Below are positions 27,709-35,507 of a stretch of DNA of 64,000 nt, in pieces. This stretch comes from Thiothrix sp. Its GTDB lineage: Bacteria; Pseudomonadota; Gammaproteobacteria; Thiotrichales; Thiotrichaceae. The position numbers and the translations under genes are program-made. The notes under the pieces were generated by a model. That model had not been told where the DNA came from. It did no database searches and saw nothing but the letters and a program-made list of their open reading frames with translations. The stretch's first letter is position 1. The number at the start of each line of letters is the position of its first letter. The DNA is taken from assembly GCF_028714775.1 (NCBI RefSeq), contig NZ_JAQTLS010000005.1, positions 62,001-126,000 on the forward strand, written 5' to 3'.

Positions 27709-27737
27709 TTTATACAGGTGGGAGGAAAAAGGGGCAA
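27709..27737 (-). promoter_or_regulatory. Sigma-70-like promoter for pyrH and the downstream operon
   Basis: On the minus strand TTGCCC (27737-27732) and TATAAA (27714-27709) are separated by exactly 17 bases. They stand about 33 bases before the pyrH ATG. This would supply transcription of pyrH onward now that the gene is cut off from rpsB-tsf. Confidence 0.5.
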
Positions 27738-27816
27738 GCCAATATCGCGCCAGATTCATTGTTGCGGAAAAATCCCGTATCATCTGACGGATTATCCGCC
27801 CAAGGTAAACGCCCCC

Positions 27817-30732
27817 ATGCCTAAGGTTTTCATCAGTTATAGCCACGATTCGGACGCGCACCGCGAATTTGTGCGCGGCCTATCCGACCGTTTGCGCAAA
27901 GAAGGGCTGGATTGCCTGATTGACCTGTACGTGAACGGCTTTCCACCCGAAGGCTGGCAGCGTTGGATGGAAAATCAGATTGAAGCGGCTGACTTTGTGC
28001 TGTTGGTTTGCACCGAAACCTATTTGCGGCGTTATCGTGGGCAGGAAACAGACGGTGGGCGCGGCGTGACGTTTGAAGGCGTGGTCATTTCGCAAACGTT
28101 GTACGACCACTATTACCATAATGCCAAATTCATTCCGGTCATCCCCGATAATGGCAACCTTAATCATGTGCCTTTGCCGCTGAAAGGCTATTCCACTTAC
28201 CATCTGCCCAACCAATATGATGTGCTCTACCGGGTGTTGACCGGGCAGGCAGCGTACATAATGCCGGAATTGGGGGAAATCCGTTCCATGCCTGCGGCGA
28301 ATGGGCAGTCATCGCCGCTCATCCACTCCGACCGTTTGCCTACTGTTAAGGGTGGATTTTTTGGGCGGGTGGCGGAATTGCAAATGCTGGATGAGGCGTG
28401 GCAGGAAGATGCCCTCACCCCCCGGCCCCCTCTCCCGCGAAGCGGGCGAGGGGGAGGAAGAACGCGCATTGTTCAGTTTATTGCGCCGGGTGGTACGGGC
28501 AAAACAAAACTGCTGCGCCACTGGCTTGACCACAGCGCCGACATTCCGGTGCTAATTGCGTGGTCGTTCTATTCGCAAGGTGCAAGCGAAGATAAGCAGA
28601 CTTCCGCCACGCCGTTTTTCAGCCATGCGTTTGCCAAGCTGGGTTCGAGCCGCGAGCGGTTTGCGTCGGAGGAGGACAAGGGCGACCACCTCGCCGAGTT
28701 GTTGCACGGCAAACGCTACGTGCTGGTGCTGGATGGGCTGGAGCCTTTGCAACACGGCGGCGCGGCGATGCGCGGCGAACTCAAGGACAAAGCACTGCGA
28801 CAGTTGCTGCGCCAGCTTACCCGCCATCCGAGCGGCTTGTGCATTATCACCACGCGGATTGCGCTGCATGAACTCAGTGACCGCGACGCGCCCACCGTCA
28901 TCCGCCACGATTTGCAAAACCTGACGGCGGCGGATGGCATCCAGTTGCTGCAATCGTTGGGGGTGACGGGCAGCGCGGCGGAACTGGGCAAGGCGGTGCG
29001 TGAATACGGTGCTCATGCGCTGGCGTTGAGTTTGCTGGGGAATGTGTTGCGGCTGCGGCATCAGGGCGATGTGCGCAAGCGCGATACGCTCAAGGCACTG
29101 GTCAAAGCAAAGGGCAATCAAGACAGCCGCCACGCATTCAAGGTGATGCAGGCTTACGCGGAATGGTTTGCGGGCGAGCCGGAACTGGCGTTGCTGCACT
29201 TGTTGGGGCTGTTCGACCACCCCATCGGGCAAGAGGTGCTGCAAATGCTGTGGGATGCGCAGATTCCGCACCTGACCGCAGGCATTGATGAAGATGAATG
29301 GCTGGAAGCCATCGCCAGTTTGCGAGAAGAACACCACCTGTTGTCGCAGCATGACAGTGGCGGCGACCTCGATTGCCACCCGCTGATCCGCGAATACTTC
29401 GGCGGGCAACTGCAAACGCAGCAGCCGCAAGCGTGGCAGCAAGCGCATGAACGGCTGTACGAGTACTACAAAGCCCTGCCGGAGAACCCATTGCCCGATA
29501 CGTTGGAAGAAATGCAGCCGCTGTTCAGTGCGGTGGCGCATGGGTGTGCAGCGGGGTTGCATCAACAAGTTTGGGACGAAGTATTTTGGAAACGTATTCA
29601 AAAAGAATGCTTTTACCTTTGGAGAAACTTAGGTGAATTCAGTGATAATTTAGCGACTCTTGCTCATTTTTTTGATACCCCTTGGGAAAAACCGTCACCA
29701 AACCAGTCAGATACTCGCCAAGCAGAATTATTTAATTGGACAGGCTTCGGCTTACGCGCCTTGGGGCGGCTGCGTGAGGCACTGGAGCCGATGCAGGCAG
29801 CCGTTGATTTATTCGCAAAGCAAGAAAACTGGCAACAAGCCGCCATCAACGTCAGCAACCTCAGCGAACTGCAACTCACCCTCGGTGATGTGGCGCAAGC
29901 GGTGGAGAGCGGCGCACGCAGCAGCCGCTACGCCGACCAGTCCGGGGATATGTTCCAGTTCCAGCGCATGGTCAACCGCACCACCCACGCCGATGCCCTG
30001 CATCAGGCAGGGAACACCGCCGCCGCCCTTGCCCTGTTCCGGGAAGCGGAGCAACTCCAGCAGGAACGCCAGCCTTCGTTCCCGCACCTGTATTCGCTGT
30101 GGGGTTTCCGCTACTGCGACCTGCTGCTGGCGCAGGGCAGCACAGCGAAGGTGCTGGAGCGGGCGGAATATACTTTGAAAGTTTCAACAGAGCATCTTGG
30201 TTTATTGGACATTGCACTGGATCAACTCACCCTCGGACGCGCCCACCTGCAACAACTCTTACTCCCCTCTACCTCCGGGAGAGGGGCTGGGGGTGAGGGT
30301 CTTCACTGGTTAGATCAGGCTGTCGCTGGTTTACGTGTAGCAGGAGATATTACTCGTTTACCGTGGGGTCTGCTCGCCCGTGCTGCGCTGCACCGCCACA
30401 CCCGTAACTTCGCCCGCGCCCGGCAGGACTTGCAGGAAGTGTTCGACATCGCCGACGGCAGCGGGATGCGGCTGCATTTGACGGATTATCATTTGGAGAT
30501 GGCGCGGTTGTTGGTAGCGGAGGAAGAAAATCCCCCTCAATCCCCCTTTTGCAAAGGGGGAAGCCAAGAGGCTGCGGGGTCTGCTGTTCCCCCCTTTGAA
30601 AAAGGGGGGCTAGGGGGGATTTCTCTCCAAGCTCACATCGAAGCCGCTGCGAAGCTGATCGCGGAAACCGGCTACCACCGCCGCGACAAAGAACTAGCCG
30701 AACTCAAGCAACAAGCCGGAATGACGGTATGA
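27817..30732 (+). CDS. Fused SEFIR - STAND NTPase - TPR protein
   Basis: Protein of 971 residues from the ATG at 27817; the open frame extends upstream but loses the SEFIR start. Residues 1-145 are a SEFIR domain (KVFISYSHDSDAHREFV, IEAADFVLLVCTETYL, KFIPVIP). A STAND-type NTPase follows, with Walker A FIAPGGTGKTK (~221-231), Walker B YVLVLDGLEPLQ (~301-312) and sensor IITTR. A winged-helix-like part leads to TPR-like helical repeats (~600-950). Palindromic repeats are translated in frame at about 198-214, in the TPR region and near the C-terminus. Probable cytoplasmic conflict or abortive-infection protein: TPR senses, NTPase oligomerises, SEFIR executes. This role is inferred from families. 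It is a close paralogue of the split pair at 31037-34311. Confidence 0.88.
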   Translation: MPKVFISYSHDSDAHREFVRGLSDRLRKEGLDCLIDLYVNGFPPEGWQRWMENQIEAADFVLLVCTETYLRRYRGQETDGGRGVTFEGVVISQTLYDHYYHNAKFIPVIPDNGNLNHVPLPLKGYSTYHLPNQYDVLYRVLTGQAAYIMPELGEIRSMPAANGQSSPLIHSDRLPTVKGGFFGRVAELQMLDEAWQEDALTPRPPLPRSGRGGGRTRIVQFIAPGGTGKTKLLRHWLDHSADIPVLIAWSFYSQGASEDKQTSATPFFSHAFAKLGSSRERFASEEDKGDHLAELLHGKRYVLVLDGLEPLQHGGAAMRGELKDKALRQLLRQLTRHPSGLCIITTRIALHELSDRDAPTVIRHDLQNLTAADGIQLLQSLGVTGSAAELGKAVREYGAHALALSLLGNVLRLRHQGDVRKRDTLKALVKAKGNQDSRHAFKVMQAYAEWFAGEPELALLHLLGLFDHPIGQEVLQMLWDAQIPHLTAGIDEDEWLEAIASLREEHHLLSQHDSGGDLDCHPLIREYFGGQLQTQQPQAWQQAHERLYEYYKALPENPLPDTLEEMQPLFSAVAHGCAAGLHQQVWDEVFWKRIQKECFYLWRNLGEFSDNLATLAHFFDTPWEKPSPNQSDTRQAELFNWTGFGLRALGRLREALEPMQAAVDLFAKQENWQQAAINVSNLSELQLTLGDVAQAVESGARSSRYADQSGDMFQFQRMVNRTTHADALHQAGNTAAALALFREAEQLQQERQPSFPHLYSLWGFRYCDLLLAQGSTAKVLERAEYTLKVSTEHLGLLDIALDQLTLGRAHLQQLLLPSTSGRGAGGEGLHWLDQAVAGLRVAGDITRLPWGLLARAALHRHTRNFARARQDLQEVFDIADGSGMRLHLTDYHLEMARLLVAEEENPPQSPFCKGGSQEAAGSAVPPFEKGGLGGISLQAHIEAAAKLIAETGYHRRDKELAELKQQAGMTV
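28412..28457 (+). repeat. GC-rich palindromic repeat inserted in frame in the SEFIR-STAND gene
   Basis: Sequence of the CCCTCACCC...CCCCCTCTCCCGC-GAA-GCGGGCGAGGGGG type forms a near-perfect hairpin. It is translated as LTPRPPLPRSGRGG, immediately before the Walker A strand. The paralogue at 31729 lacks these codons at the same place, so it is an insertion. Confidence 0.85.
30262..30302 (+). repeat. GC-rich palindromic repeat inside the TPR region of the SEFIR-STAND gene
   Basis: CCCCTCTACCTCCGGGAGAGGGG hairpin (arms CCCCTCT/AGAGGGG class) followed by CTGGGGGTGAGGGT, translated as PSTSGRGAGGEG. The same element sits at the equivalent place in the second STAND gene (33825-33865). Confidence 0.85.
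30528..30622 (+). repeat. Pair of inverted palindromic repeats near the 3' end of the SEFIR-STAND gene
   Basis: Two hairpin units are present: 30528-30561 (CCCCCTTTTGCAAAGGGGG core) and 30587-30622 (CCCCCCTTTGAAAAAGGGGGG core, then CTAGGGGGGATTT). The second is an inverted copy of the first. They are translated as NPPQSPFCKGG and PPFEKGGLGGI. This repeat type differs from the CTCTCCC type elsewhere in the island. Confidence 0.85.
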
Positions 30733-30755
30733 ACTGACCCATTGCCGAGGAAAAC

Positions 30756-30982
30756 ATGACCAAGCAAACCTTCACATTGACCGATTTAAAAAAGCATCTT
30801 GCCCAGAAAAGCAAAGAACAGCTCATTAAGCCCGGTTCTCGGTTGCCCGTAACGCTTTCAATGACTTCAAAAAGCTAACCGATGAGTACCGGGATCGTGC
30901 GTACAGCATCGTCAAAAATGCTACCGAAGGCTGGGGGCATCAGGATTCATTGCGGGATAGCCATGATGATGTTTATGTGTGA
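30756..30982 (+). pseudogene. Decayed DUF6155-like gene (internal deletion and frameshift)
   Basis: The ATG at 30756 opens a 40-codon frame beginning MTKQTFTLTDLKKHLAQKSK, typical of the DUF6155 N-terminus. It stops at 30876-30878. A second frame over about 30842-30982 encodes FNDFKKLTDEYRDRAYSIV and EGWGHQDSLRDSHDD, resembling the C-terminal FKERC..IGWGxxDxL part of the same family. The roughly 100 residues normally between these ends are missing, so this is a remnant. It lies between the fused and the split SEFIR/STAND modules. Confidence 0.45.
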
Positions 30983-31036
30983 GGGTGTCATGACAGACAG
31001 CATAATTAACGCCCCGAGAAAACAGGACTTACTCAC

Positions 31037-31726
31037 ATGACCAAGGTTTTCATCAGTTACAGCCACGATTCAAACGCGCACCGCGAATTTGTGCGCAGTA
31101 TTTCCGACCGTTTGCGCAGTGAAGGGCTGGATTGCCTGATTGACCTGTACGTGAACGGCTTTCCACCGGAAGGCTGGCAGCGTTGGATGGAAAATCAGAT
31201 TGAAGCGGCTGATTTTGTGTTGATGGTTTGCACGGAAACTTACCTGCGGCGGTATCGCGGGCAGGAAACCGAAGGTGGGCGCGGCGTAACGTTTGAAGGC
31301 GTGGTCATTTCGCAAACGTTGTATGACCACTATTACCGCAACACCAAATTCATTCCGGTTATCCCAGCGAATGACAGTTTGGACAATGTGCCGATAGCGT
31401 TGAAAGCTTATTCAACCTACTGCCTACCTGATGATTACGATAAACTGTACAGGGTATTGACAGCCCAACCCGAATATCAAGCTCCACCGCTAGGGCAGGT
31501 GCGCAAACTGGTATCCAATGGCGGCGTTGCACCTGCTCCCGCACCAACACAAAATACCTCGATACCCAGCAGAGGGATGCAATCCATCAATAATGAGCGA
31601 CGGGTACGCTTACAGGAAAAGTTGCGGCGATTATACGAGCAATACGATTTGGAAACCCGTGTCGAAGAGAAGATGCGCATGAAGGTGATCATTGACCAGA
31701 CTGAAAGCGATTTGCAGGGATTGTAA
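31037..31726 (+). CDS. SEFIR domain effector with C-terminal docking-type helix
   Basis: Protein of 229 residues. Residues 1-145 are a SEFIR domain almost identical to that of the fused protein at 27817. After a short Pro/Ala-rich linker the last ~43 residues form a charged helical segment (ERRVRLQEKLRRLYEQY and onward). The same segment, 29 of 43 residues identical by hand alignment, opens the next protein. This fits an effector that is recruited by the adjacent STAND NTPase through like-with-like helix contacts. The SEFIR output is probably NAD-directed or scaffolding; that is inference. Two bases separate the stop from the next ATG. Confidence 0.85.
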   Translation: MTKVFISYSHDSNAHREFVRSISDRLRSEGLDCLIDLYVNGFPPEGWQRWMENQIEAADFVLMVCTETYLRRYRGQETEGGRGVTFEGVVISQTLYDHYYRNTKFIPVIPANDSLDNVPIALKAYSTYCLPDDYDKLYRVLTAQPEYQAPPLGQVRKLVSNGGVAPAPAPTQNTSIPSRGMQSINNERRVRLQEKLRRLYEQYDLETRVEEKMRMKVIIDQTESDLQGL

Positions 31727-31728
31727 AA

Positions 31729-34311
31729 ATGATGCCGGACTTGATTGAGGAACGCCGCGAGCGGTTGCAGGGAAAACTCAGGGGGTTGTATGAGGAATAC
31801 GACCGAGAAACCCGTTTTGAGGAAAAGTTGCGGCTCAAGGCAATTATCAGCGATACAAAAAAAGACTTGCAGGAGTTGGCAGCAAACTCACGCGCAACGC
31901 CAACACCCAGCAACATCCGCATCGACCGCCTGCCCACCGTTCAAGGTGAATTCTTCGGACGTGAGGCCGAACTACAACTACTAAATGATGCTTGGACAAA
32001 CGGCAAGACCAACATCATCCAATTCATAGCACCCGGCGGTACGGGTAAAACCAAGATGCTGCGCTACTGGCTGGATCAGGTGCGCCCTGAAAAGCTGATT
32101 GCATGGTCTTTCTATTCACAAGGTGCGAGTGAAGAGAAGCAGCCTAGCGCAACCCTATTTTACAACCTTTTGTTTGACTTGCTTGATCCATCAAAAACGG
32201 TCACGGATTTTGCCAATCAGCCGGAAAAGATGGGCGAGTATTTGGCTGATCTGCTGCGGCAGCAAAATTGTTTGCTGATACTGGATGGTTTTGAGCCATT
32301 GCAACATTCCAGTGCGGTACTGCGTGGTGAACTCAAAGACCGAACTCTGCGTGCTTTGTTAAAATCACTGGCAGCGCACCACGCCAGCCTTTGTATCATC
32401 ACCACCCGCATTGCGATACGCGAACTTAGTGGTCATTCACAACCTGTCGTAATTTCTCATGACTTGCAAAATCTTGCCGAGCAGGATGGTGTCAAGCTAT
32501 TGAAATCCCTGAATGTAACAGGTAGCGACACCGCTTTGCTCAAGGCTGTAAACGAATACGGTCGTCATGCACTGGCACTGCACTTGCTGGGCAATGCGCT
32601 CACTATCTATCTGGATGGCGATATTCTCAAACGCGACACACTGGATGAGTTGTTTGGCGAAGAAGCCTACACCGACGTTGAACGACACGCCTTCAAAGTC
32701 ATGCAGGCATATAAAACATGGCTGAAAGATACGCCAGAATTACAACTGCTGTATTTGCTGAGTTTGTTTGACCACCCGATTGAGGCCGAAGTGCTGGAAG
32801 TGTTATGGAAAGCACAGATTCCCGGTTTGACGGATAAGATTCCGCTCAAGGCTTGGAAAGTTGCTATTCGTGACTTGCGTGAAAAACATCGTTTGCTCTC
32901 AACACACGAAGGTCGTCCTGACTTGCTCGACTGCCACCCGCTACTCCGCGAGTACTTCGGCAAGCAACTGCAAATCCAGCGACCTAAAGCGTGGCAACAG
33001 GCACATAAAAAACTATATGAATACTACAACGCCCTGCCTAAGAAAACCTACCCAGATACTTTGGAGGAAATGCGCCCCTTATTCCATGCCGTAACACATG
33101 GGTGTGCCGCAGGCTTACATCAACGGGTGGTAACGGAAGTTTATTATTCACGTATTGAGCGCAAAGAAGAATTTTATAACGTCAAGAAGCTTGGAGCTTT
33201 CAATGATGACCTTGCCGCCATCGCCTGCTTTTTTACCGAGGTATGGAAAAAACCTTCCGCCAAATTGCCTGACATATGGCAACTTAGGTTGTTAGGCTAT
33301 GCAGGCTTCTGCTTACGGGCATTGGGACGGTTACATGAGGCATTAGAACCTATGGCCGCAAACGTTGCATTAGCCGTGAAGCAAAAAAATTGGAAAGAAG
33401 CAGCTATCGGTGCCAGCAACCTCAGCGAACTGCAACTCACCCTCGGCGATGTGGCGCAAGCGGTGGAAAGCGGCGCACGCAGCAGCCGCTACGCCGACCA
33501 GTCCGGGGATATGTTTCTGCGTATGGGATTCCGCGCCACCCACGCCGATGCCCTGCATCAGGCAGGAGACACCGCCGCCGCCCTTGCCCTGTTCCGGGAA
33601 GCGGAGCAACTCCAGCAGGAACGACAGCCGGAGTTCCCGCGCCTGTATTCGCTGCCCGGTTTCCGCTACTGCGACCTGCTGCTGGCGCAGGGCAGCACTG
33701 CGGAGGTGTTGGAACGGGCGGAATATGATTTGGATTGTTGGACGAACCATTTTAGAAATGGGAGTTTGCTGGATTTTTCACTGCCAAAACTCACCCTCGG
33801 ACGCGCCCACCTGCAACAACTCTTGCCCCCCTCTACCTCTGGGAGAGGGGCTGGGGGTGAGGGTCTTCACTGGCTGGAGCAGGCTGTCGCTGGTTTGCGT
33901 GCAGCAGGAGACGCAGAAATGGTGGCACTCGGTCTGCTCGCCCGCGCTGCCCTGCACCGCCACACACACGAATTCACCCGCGCTCGGCAAGACTTACAAA
34001 AGGTCTTCGACATCGCCGAACCCAGCGGGATGCAACTGCATTTGACGGATTATCATTTGGAGATGGCGCGGTTGTTGGTGGCGGAAACCCTCACCCCAAC
34101 CCCTCTCCCGCCAAGCGGGCGAGGGGCTAAGACTGGGGAAAGTGCATCTTGCCCCCCCTCTACCGCTCAGCGGGAGAGGGGGGCGGGGGGTGAGGGTCTT
34201 CAATACCACGTCGCCGAAGCCGAACGCCTGATCAACGAAACTGGCTACCACCGCCGCGACGCCGAACTGGCTGAACTCCAACAACAATTAGCCAAAGGAA
34301 ACACCCCATGA
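31729..34311 (+). CDS. STAND NTPase - TPR protein with N-terminal docking-type helix
   Basis: Protein of 860 residues with no SEFIR domain. Residues 8-50 are the charged helix matching the C-terminus of the preceding SEFIR protein. The NTPase follows (GREAELQLL, FIAPGGTGKTKML Walker A, CLLILDGFEPLQH Walker B, CIITTRIAIREL). Then come a helical region and TPR-like repeats (~560-830). Palindromic repeats are translated in frame in the TPR part and near the C-terminus. It corresponds to the fused protein minus its SEFIR part. The stop overlaps the HipA-like gene (ATGA). Likely the sensor and switch of a conflict system. Confidence 0.87.
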   Translation: MMPDLIEERRERLQGKLRGLYEEYDRETRFEEKLRLKAIISDTKKDLQELAANSRATPTPSNIRIDRLPTVQGEFFGREAELQLLNDAWTNGKTNIIQFIAPGGTGKTKMLRYWLDQVRPEKLIAWSFYSQGASEEKQPSATLFYNLLFDLLDPSKTVTDFANQPEKMGEYLADLLRQQNCLLILDGFEPLQHSSAVLRGELKDRTLRALLKSLAAHHASLCIITTRIAIRELSGHSQPVVISHDLQNLAEQDGVKLLKSLNVTGSDTALLKAVNEYGRHALALHLLGNALTIYLDGDILKRDTLDELFGEEAYTDVERHAFKVMQAYKTWLKDTPELQLLYLLSLFDHPIEAEVLEVLWKAQIPGLTDKIPLKAWKVAIRDLREKHRLLSTHEGRPDLLDCHPLLREYFGKQLQIQRPKAWQQAHKKLYEYYNALPKKTYPDTLEEMRPLFHAVTHGCAAGLHQRVVTEVYYSRIERKEEFYNVKKLGAFNDDLAAIACFFTEVWKKPSAKLPDIWQLRLLGYAGFCLRALGRLHEALEPMAANVALAVKQKNWKEAAIGASNLSELQLTLGDVAQAVESGARSSRYADQSGDMFLRMGFRATHADALHQAGDTAAALALFREAEQLQQERQPEFPRLYSLPGFRYCDLLLAQGSTAEVLERAEYDLDCWTNHFRNGSLLDFSLPKLTLGRAHLQQLLPPSTSGRGAGGEGLHWLEQAVAGLRAAGDAEMVALGLLARAALHRHTHEFTRARQDLQKVFDIAEPSGMQLHLTDYHLEMARLLVAETLTPTPLPPSGRGAKTGESASCPPSTAQRERGAGGEGLQYHVAEAERLINETGYHRRDAELAELQQQLAKGNTP
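33825..33865 (+). repeat. GC-rich palindromic repeat inside the TPR region of the second STAND gene
   Basis: CCCCCCTCTACCTCTGGGAGAGGGG hairpin type followed by CTGGGGGTGAGGGT, translated as PPSTSGRGAGGEG. It is the same element at the same position as 30262-30302, with few base differences. Confidence 0.85.
34087..34199 (+). repeat. Two GC-rich palindromic repeats near the 3' end of the second STAND gene
   Basis: Unit 1 (34087-34128) has the core CCCCTCTCCCGC-CAA-GCGGGCGAGGGGC. Unit 2 (34151-34199) has the core CCCCCCTCTACCGCT-CA-GCGGGAGAGGGGGG, followed by CGGGGGGTGAGGGT. They are translated as LTPTPLPPSGRGA and PPSTAQRERGAGGEG. The fused paralogue carries a different repeat family at this same place. 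Confidence 0.85.
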
Positions 34312-35045
34312 CCACCCCGCAAATCACCCAAATCATCCGCCGCACCGACCAAGGCGCAACTCGCCCCTTCATTTGCCGTGCCGACGATGGCAACGTGTAT
34401 TACGTCAAAGGTCGGTCAGCTTCCACAGGTGAACGCATCCGCGAATGGATGGGAACCCATCTGGCAACCGCATTCGGCTTGCCCGTCCCACCCATGTGCC
34501 TACTCGAAATTCCCGATGTACTGATCAGGTCGAGCGGTGATGATACCGCCCATGATTTGGGTACAGGCTACGCAGTCGGTTCCCGCCAGATTTTGGCAGC
34601 AAGCGAACTCCGCCATGATGAAATCCCTTTGGTTCCCGCCAACATCCAACAATCGGTGTTATTGTTTGATTTCTGGGTACAAAATGAAGACCGCACCCTC
34701 TCAGACCTTGGTGGCAACCCCAATTTATTGTGGAACAAAGCAACGACCAGCCTTCACGCCATTGATTACAACCTCATCCTACCCAATGTCTTTGATGCGA
34801 CGGAATTCTGGCAAACCCACGTATTCCGCCACGCCTTCGCCCAACGGGGTCTGGATGAACCGCACAAACAGCAGTTTGAACAACAGATGCAACACGCACT
34901 CGCCACTTGGCAACAAGCATGGGATCAACTGCCAGAGGAATGGCTGGACGAAAACCAAGCCACAGGTTCTTTTGACGGCACAACTGTGCTAAAACGGTTG
35001 GAGCATGACGCTACTGGCGCTATTTGGGAGGAGTTCAACACATGA
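34308..35045 (+). CDS. HipA-like kinase domain protein
   Basis: Protein of 245 residues resembling the short HipA_2-type kinase fold rather than full HipA. It has an N-terminal beta-rich part with YYVKGRSASTGERI, VPPMCLLEIPD, the catalytic-loop-like LLFDFWVQNEDRTLSD (D and N positions) and the metal-binding LHAIDYNLIL. Genes of this type are commonly paired with DUF3037, as here. It overlaps both the STAND gene before it and the DUF3037 gene after it by ATGA, showing tight translational coupling. Substrate unknown; a protein-phosphorylating role is inference. Confidence 0.7.
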   Translation: MTTPQITQIIRRTDQGATRPFICRADDGNVYYVKGRSASTGERIREWMGTHLATAFGLPVPPMCLLEIPDVLIRSSGDDTAHDLGTGYAVGSRQILAASELRHDEIPLVPANIQQSVLLFDFWVQNEDRTLSDLGGNPNLLWNKATTSLHAIDYNLILPNVFDATEFWQTHVFRHAFAQRGLDEPHKQQFEQQMQHALATWQQAWDQLPEEWLDENQATGSFDGTTVLKRLEHDATGAIWEEFNT

Positions 35046-35443
35046 AAGAAGCGTTCCAATACAATATCATCCGCTTCCAACCCGACACGGAAACGGGCGA
35101 ATTCGCCAATATCGGCGTGGTCGTATACGCTCCCGTCGCCCATAGCTTAGCATTCCGCCTGCTTACACCGGGACAACATCAGCGCATTACCGGATTTTTC
35201 AGCCCACTGGATAACAGTGTTTTCCAAAGCACCTTAGCCTTAGCGCAAACCGAATTGCAACGGGTGCAAAAATTATTACCCAAGGTAACAAACCCCGCAG
35301 GCTTGTACGAAGAATTGATCCGCGCCCGCGAAGACATTATCCGCTACGCCCCCACTGGCGTAATTCTGGGCGATGCCCCGCAAACCAGTGCGAATGAGCT
35401 GTTCAACCGCTACGTAGAACGGGTACAGCCGCTAGCCGCCTGA
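35042..35443 (+). CDS. DUF3037 family protein
   Basis: Protein of 133 residues from the ATG at 35042, which overlaps the HipA-like stop. It has the conserved start FQYNIIRFQPDTETGEFANI and VVVYAP. The middle SPLDNSVFQSTLALAQTEL region is followed by REDIIRYAPTGVILGD and a C-terminal helix. Function is not established; the family regularly sits next to HipA-like kinases and may be a partner or inhibitor. Last gene of the four-gene cassette. Confidence 0.75.
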   Translation: MKEAFQYNIIRFQPDTETGEFANIGVVVYAPVAHSLAFRLLTPGQHQRITGFFSPLDNSVFQSTLALAQTELQRVQKLLPKVTNPAGLYEELIRAREDIIRYAPTGVILGDAPQTSANELFNRYVERVQPLAA

Positions 35444-35460
35444 GCAAATCCCAGACGTAA

Positions 35461-35485
35461 GAAAGGGGCAACCAGTGCCCCTTTC
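35461..35485. terminator. Hairpin between the DUF3037 gene and tsf
   Basis: Perfect 10-bp stem GAAAGGGGCA / TGCCCCTTTC with a 5-base loop, 17 bases after the DUF3037 stop. Neither side has a clear U-tract, so it is a weak or rho-assisted terminator candidate for the island and possibly for tsf. Confidence 0.5.
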
Positions 35486-35507
35486 CGCAAAAACCCTTCC
35501 ACTCTTC

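Noticed and set aside
27664-27816. 51-codon extension of the fused SEFIR-STAND protein
   Set aside because: It overlaps pyrH and its promoter, and the SEFIR fold starts exactly at the ATG at 27817, matching the paralogue start at 31037.
28552-29601. Minus-strand open frame of 349 codons inside the SEFIR-STAND gene
   Set aside because: Antisense shadow; the composition is that of a reversed GC-rich gene, and the sense frame is clearly coding.
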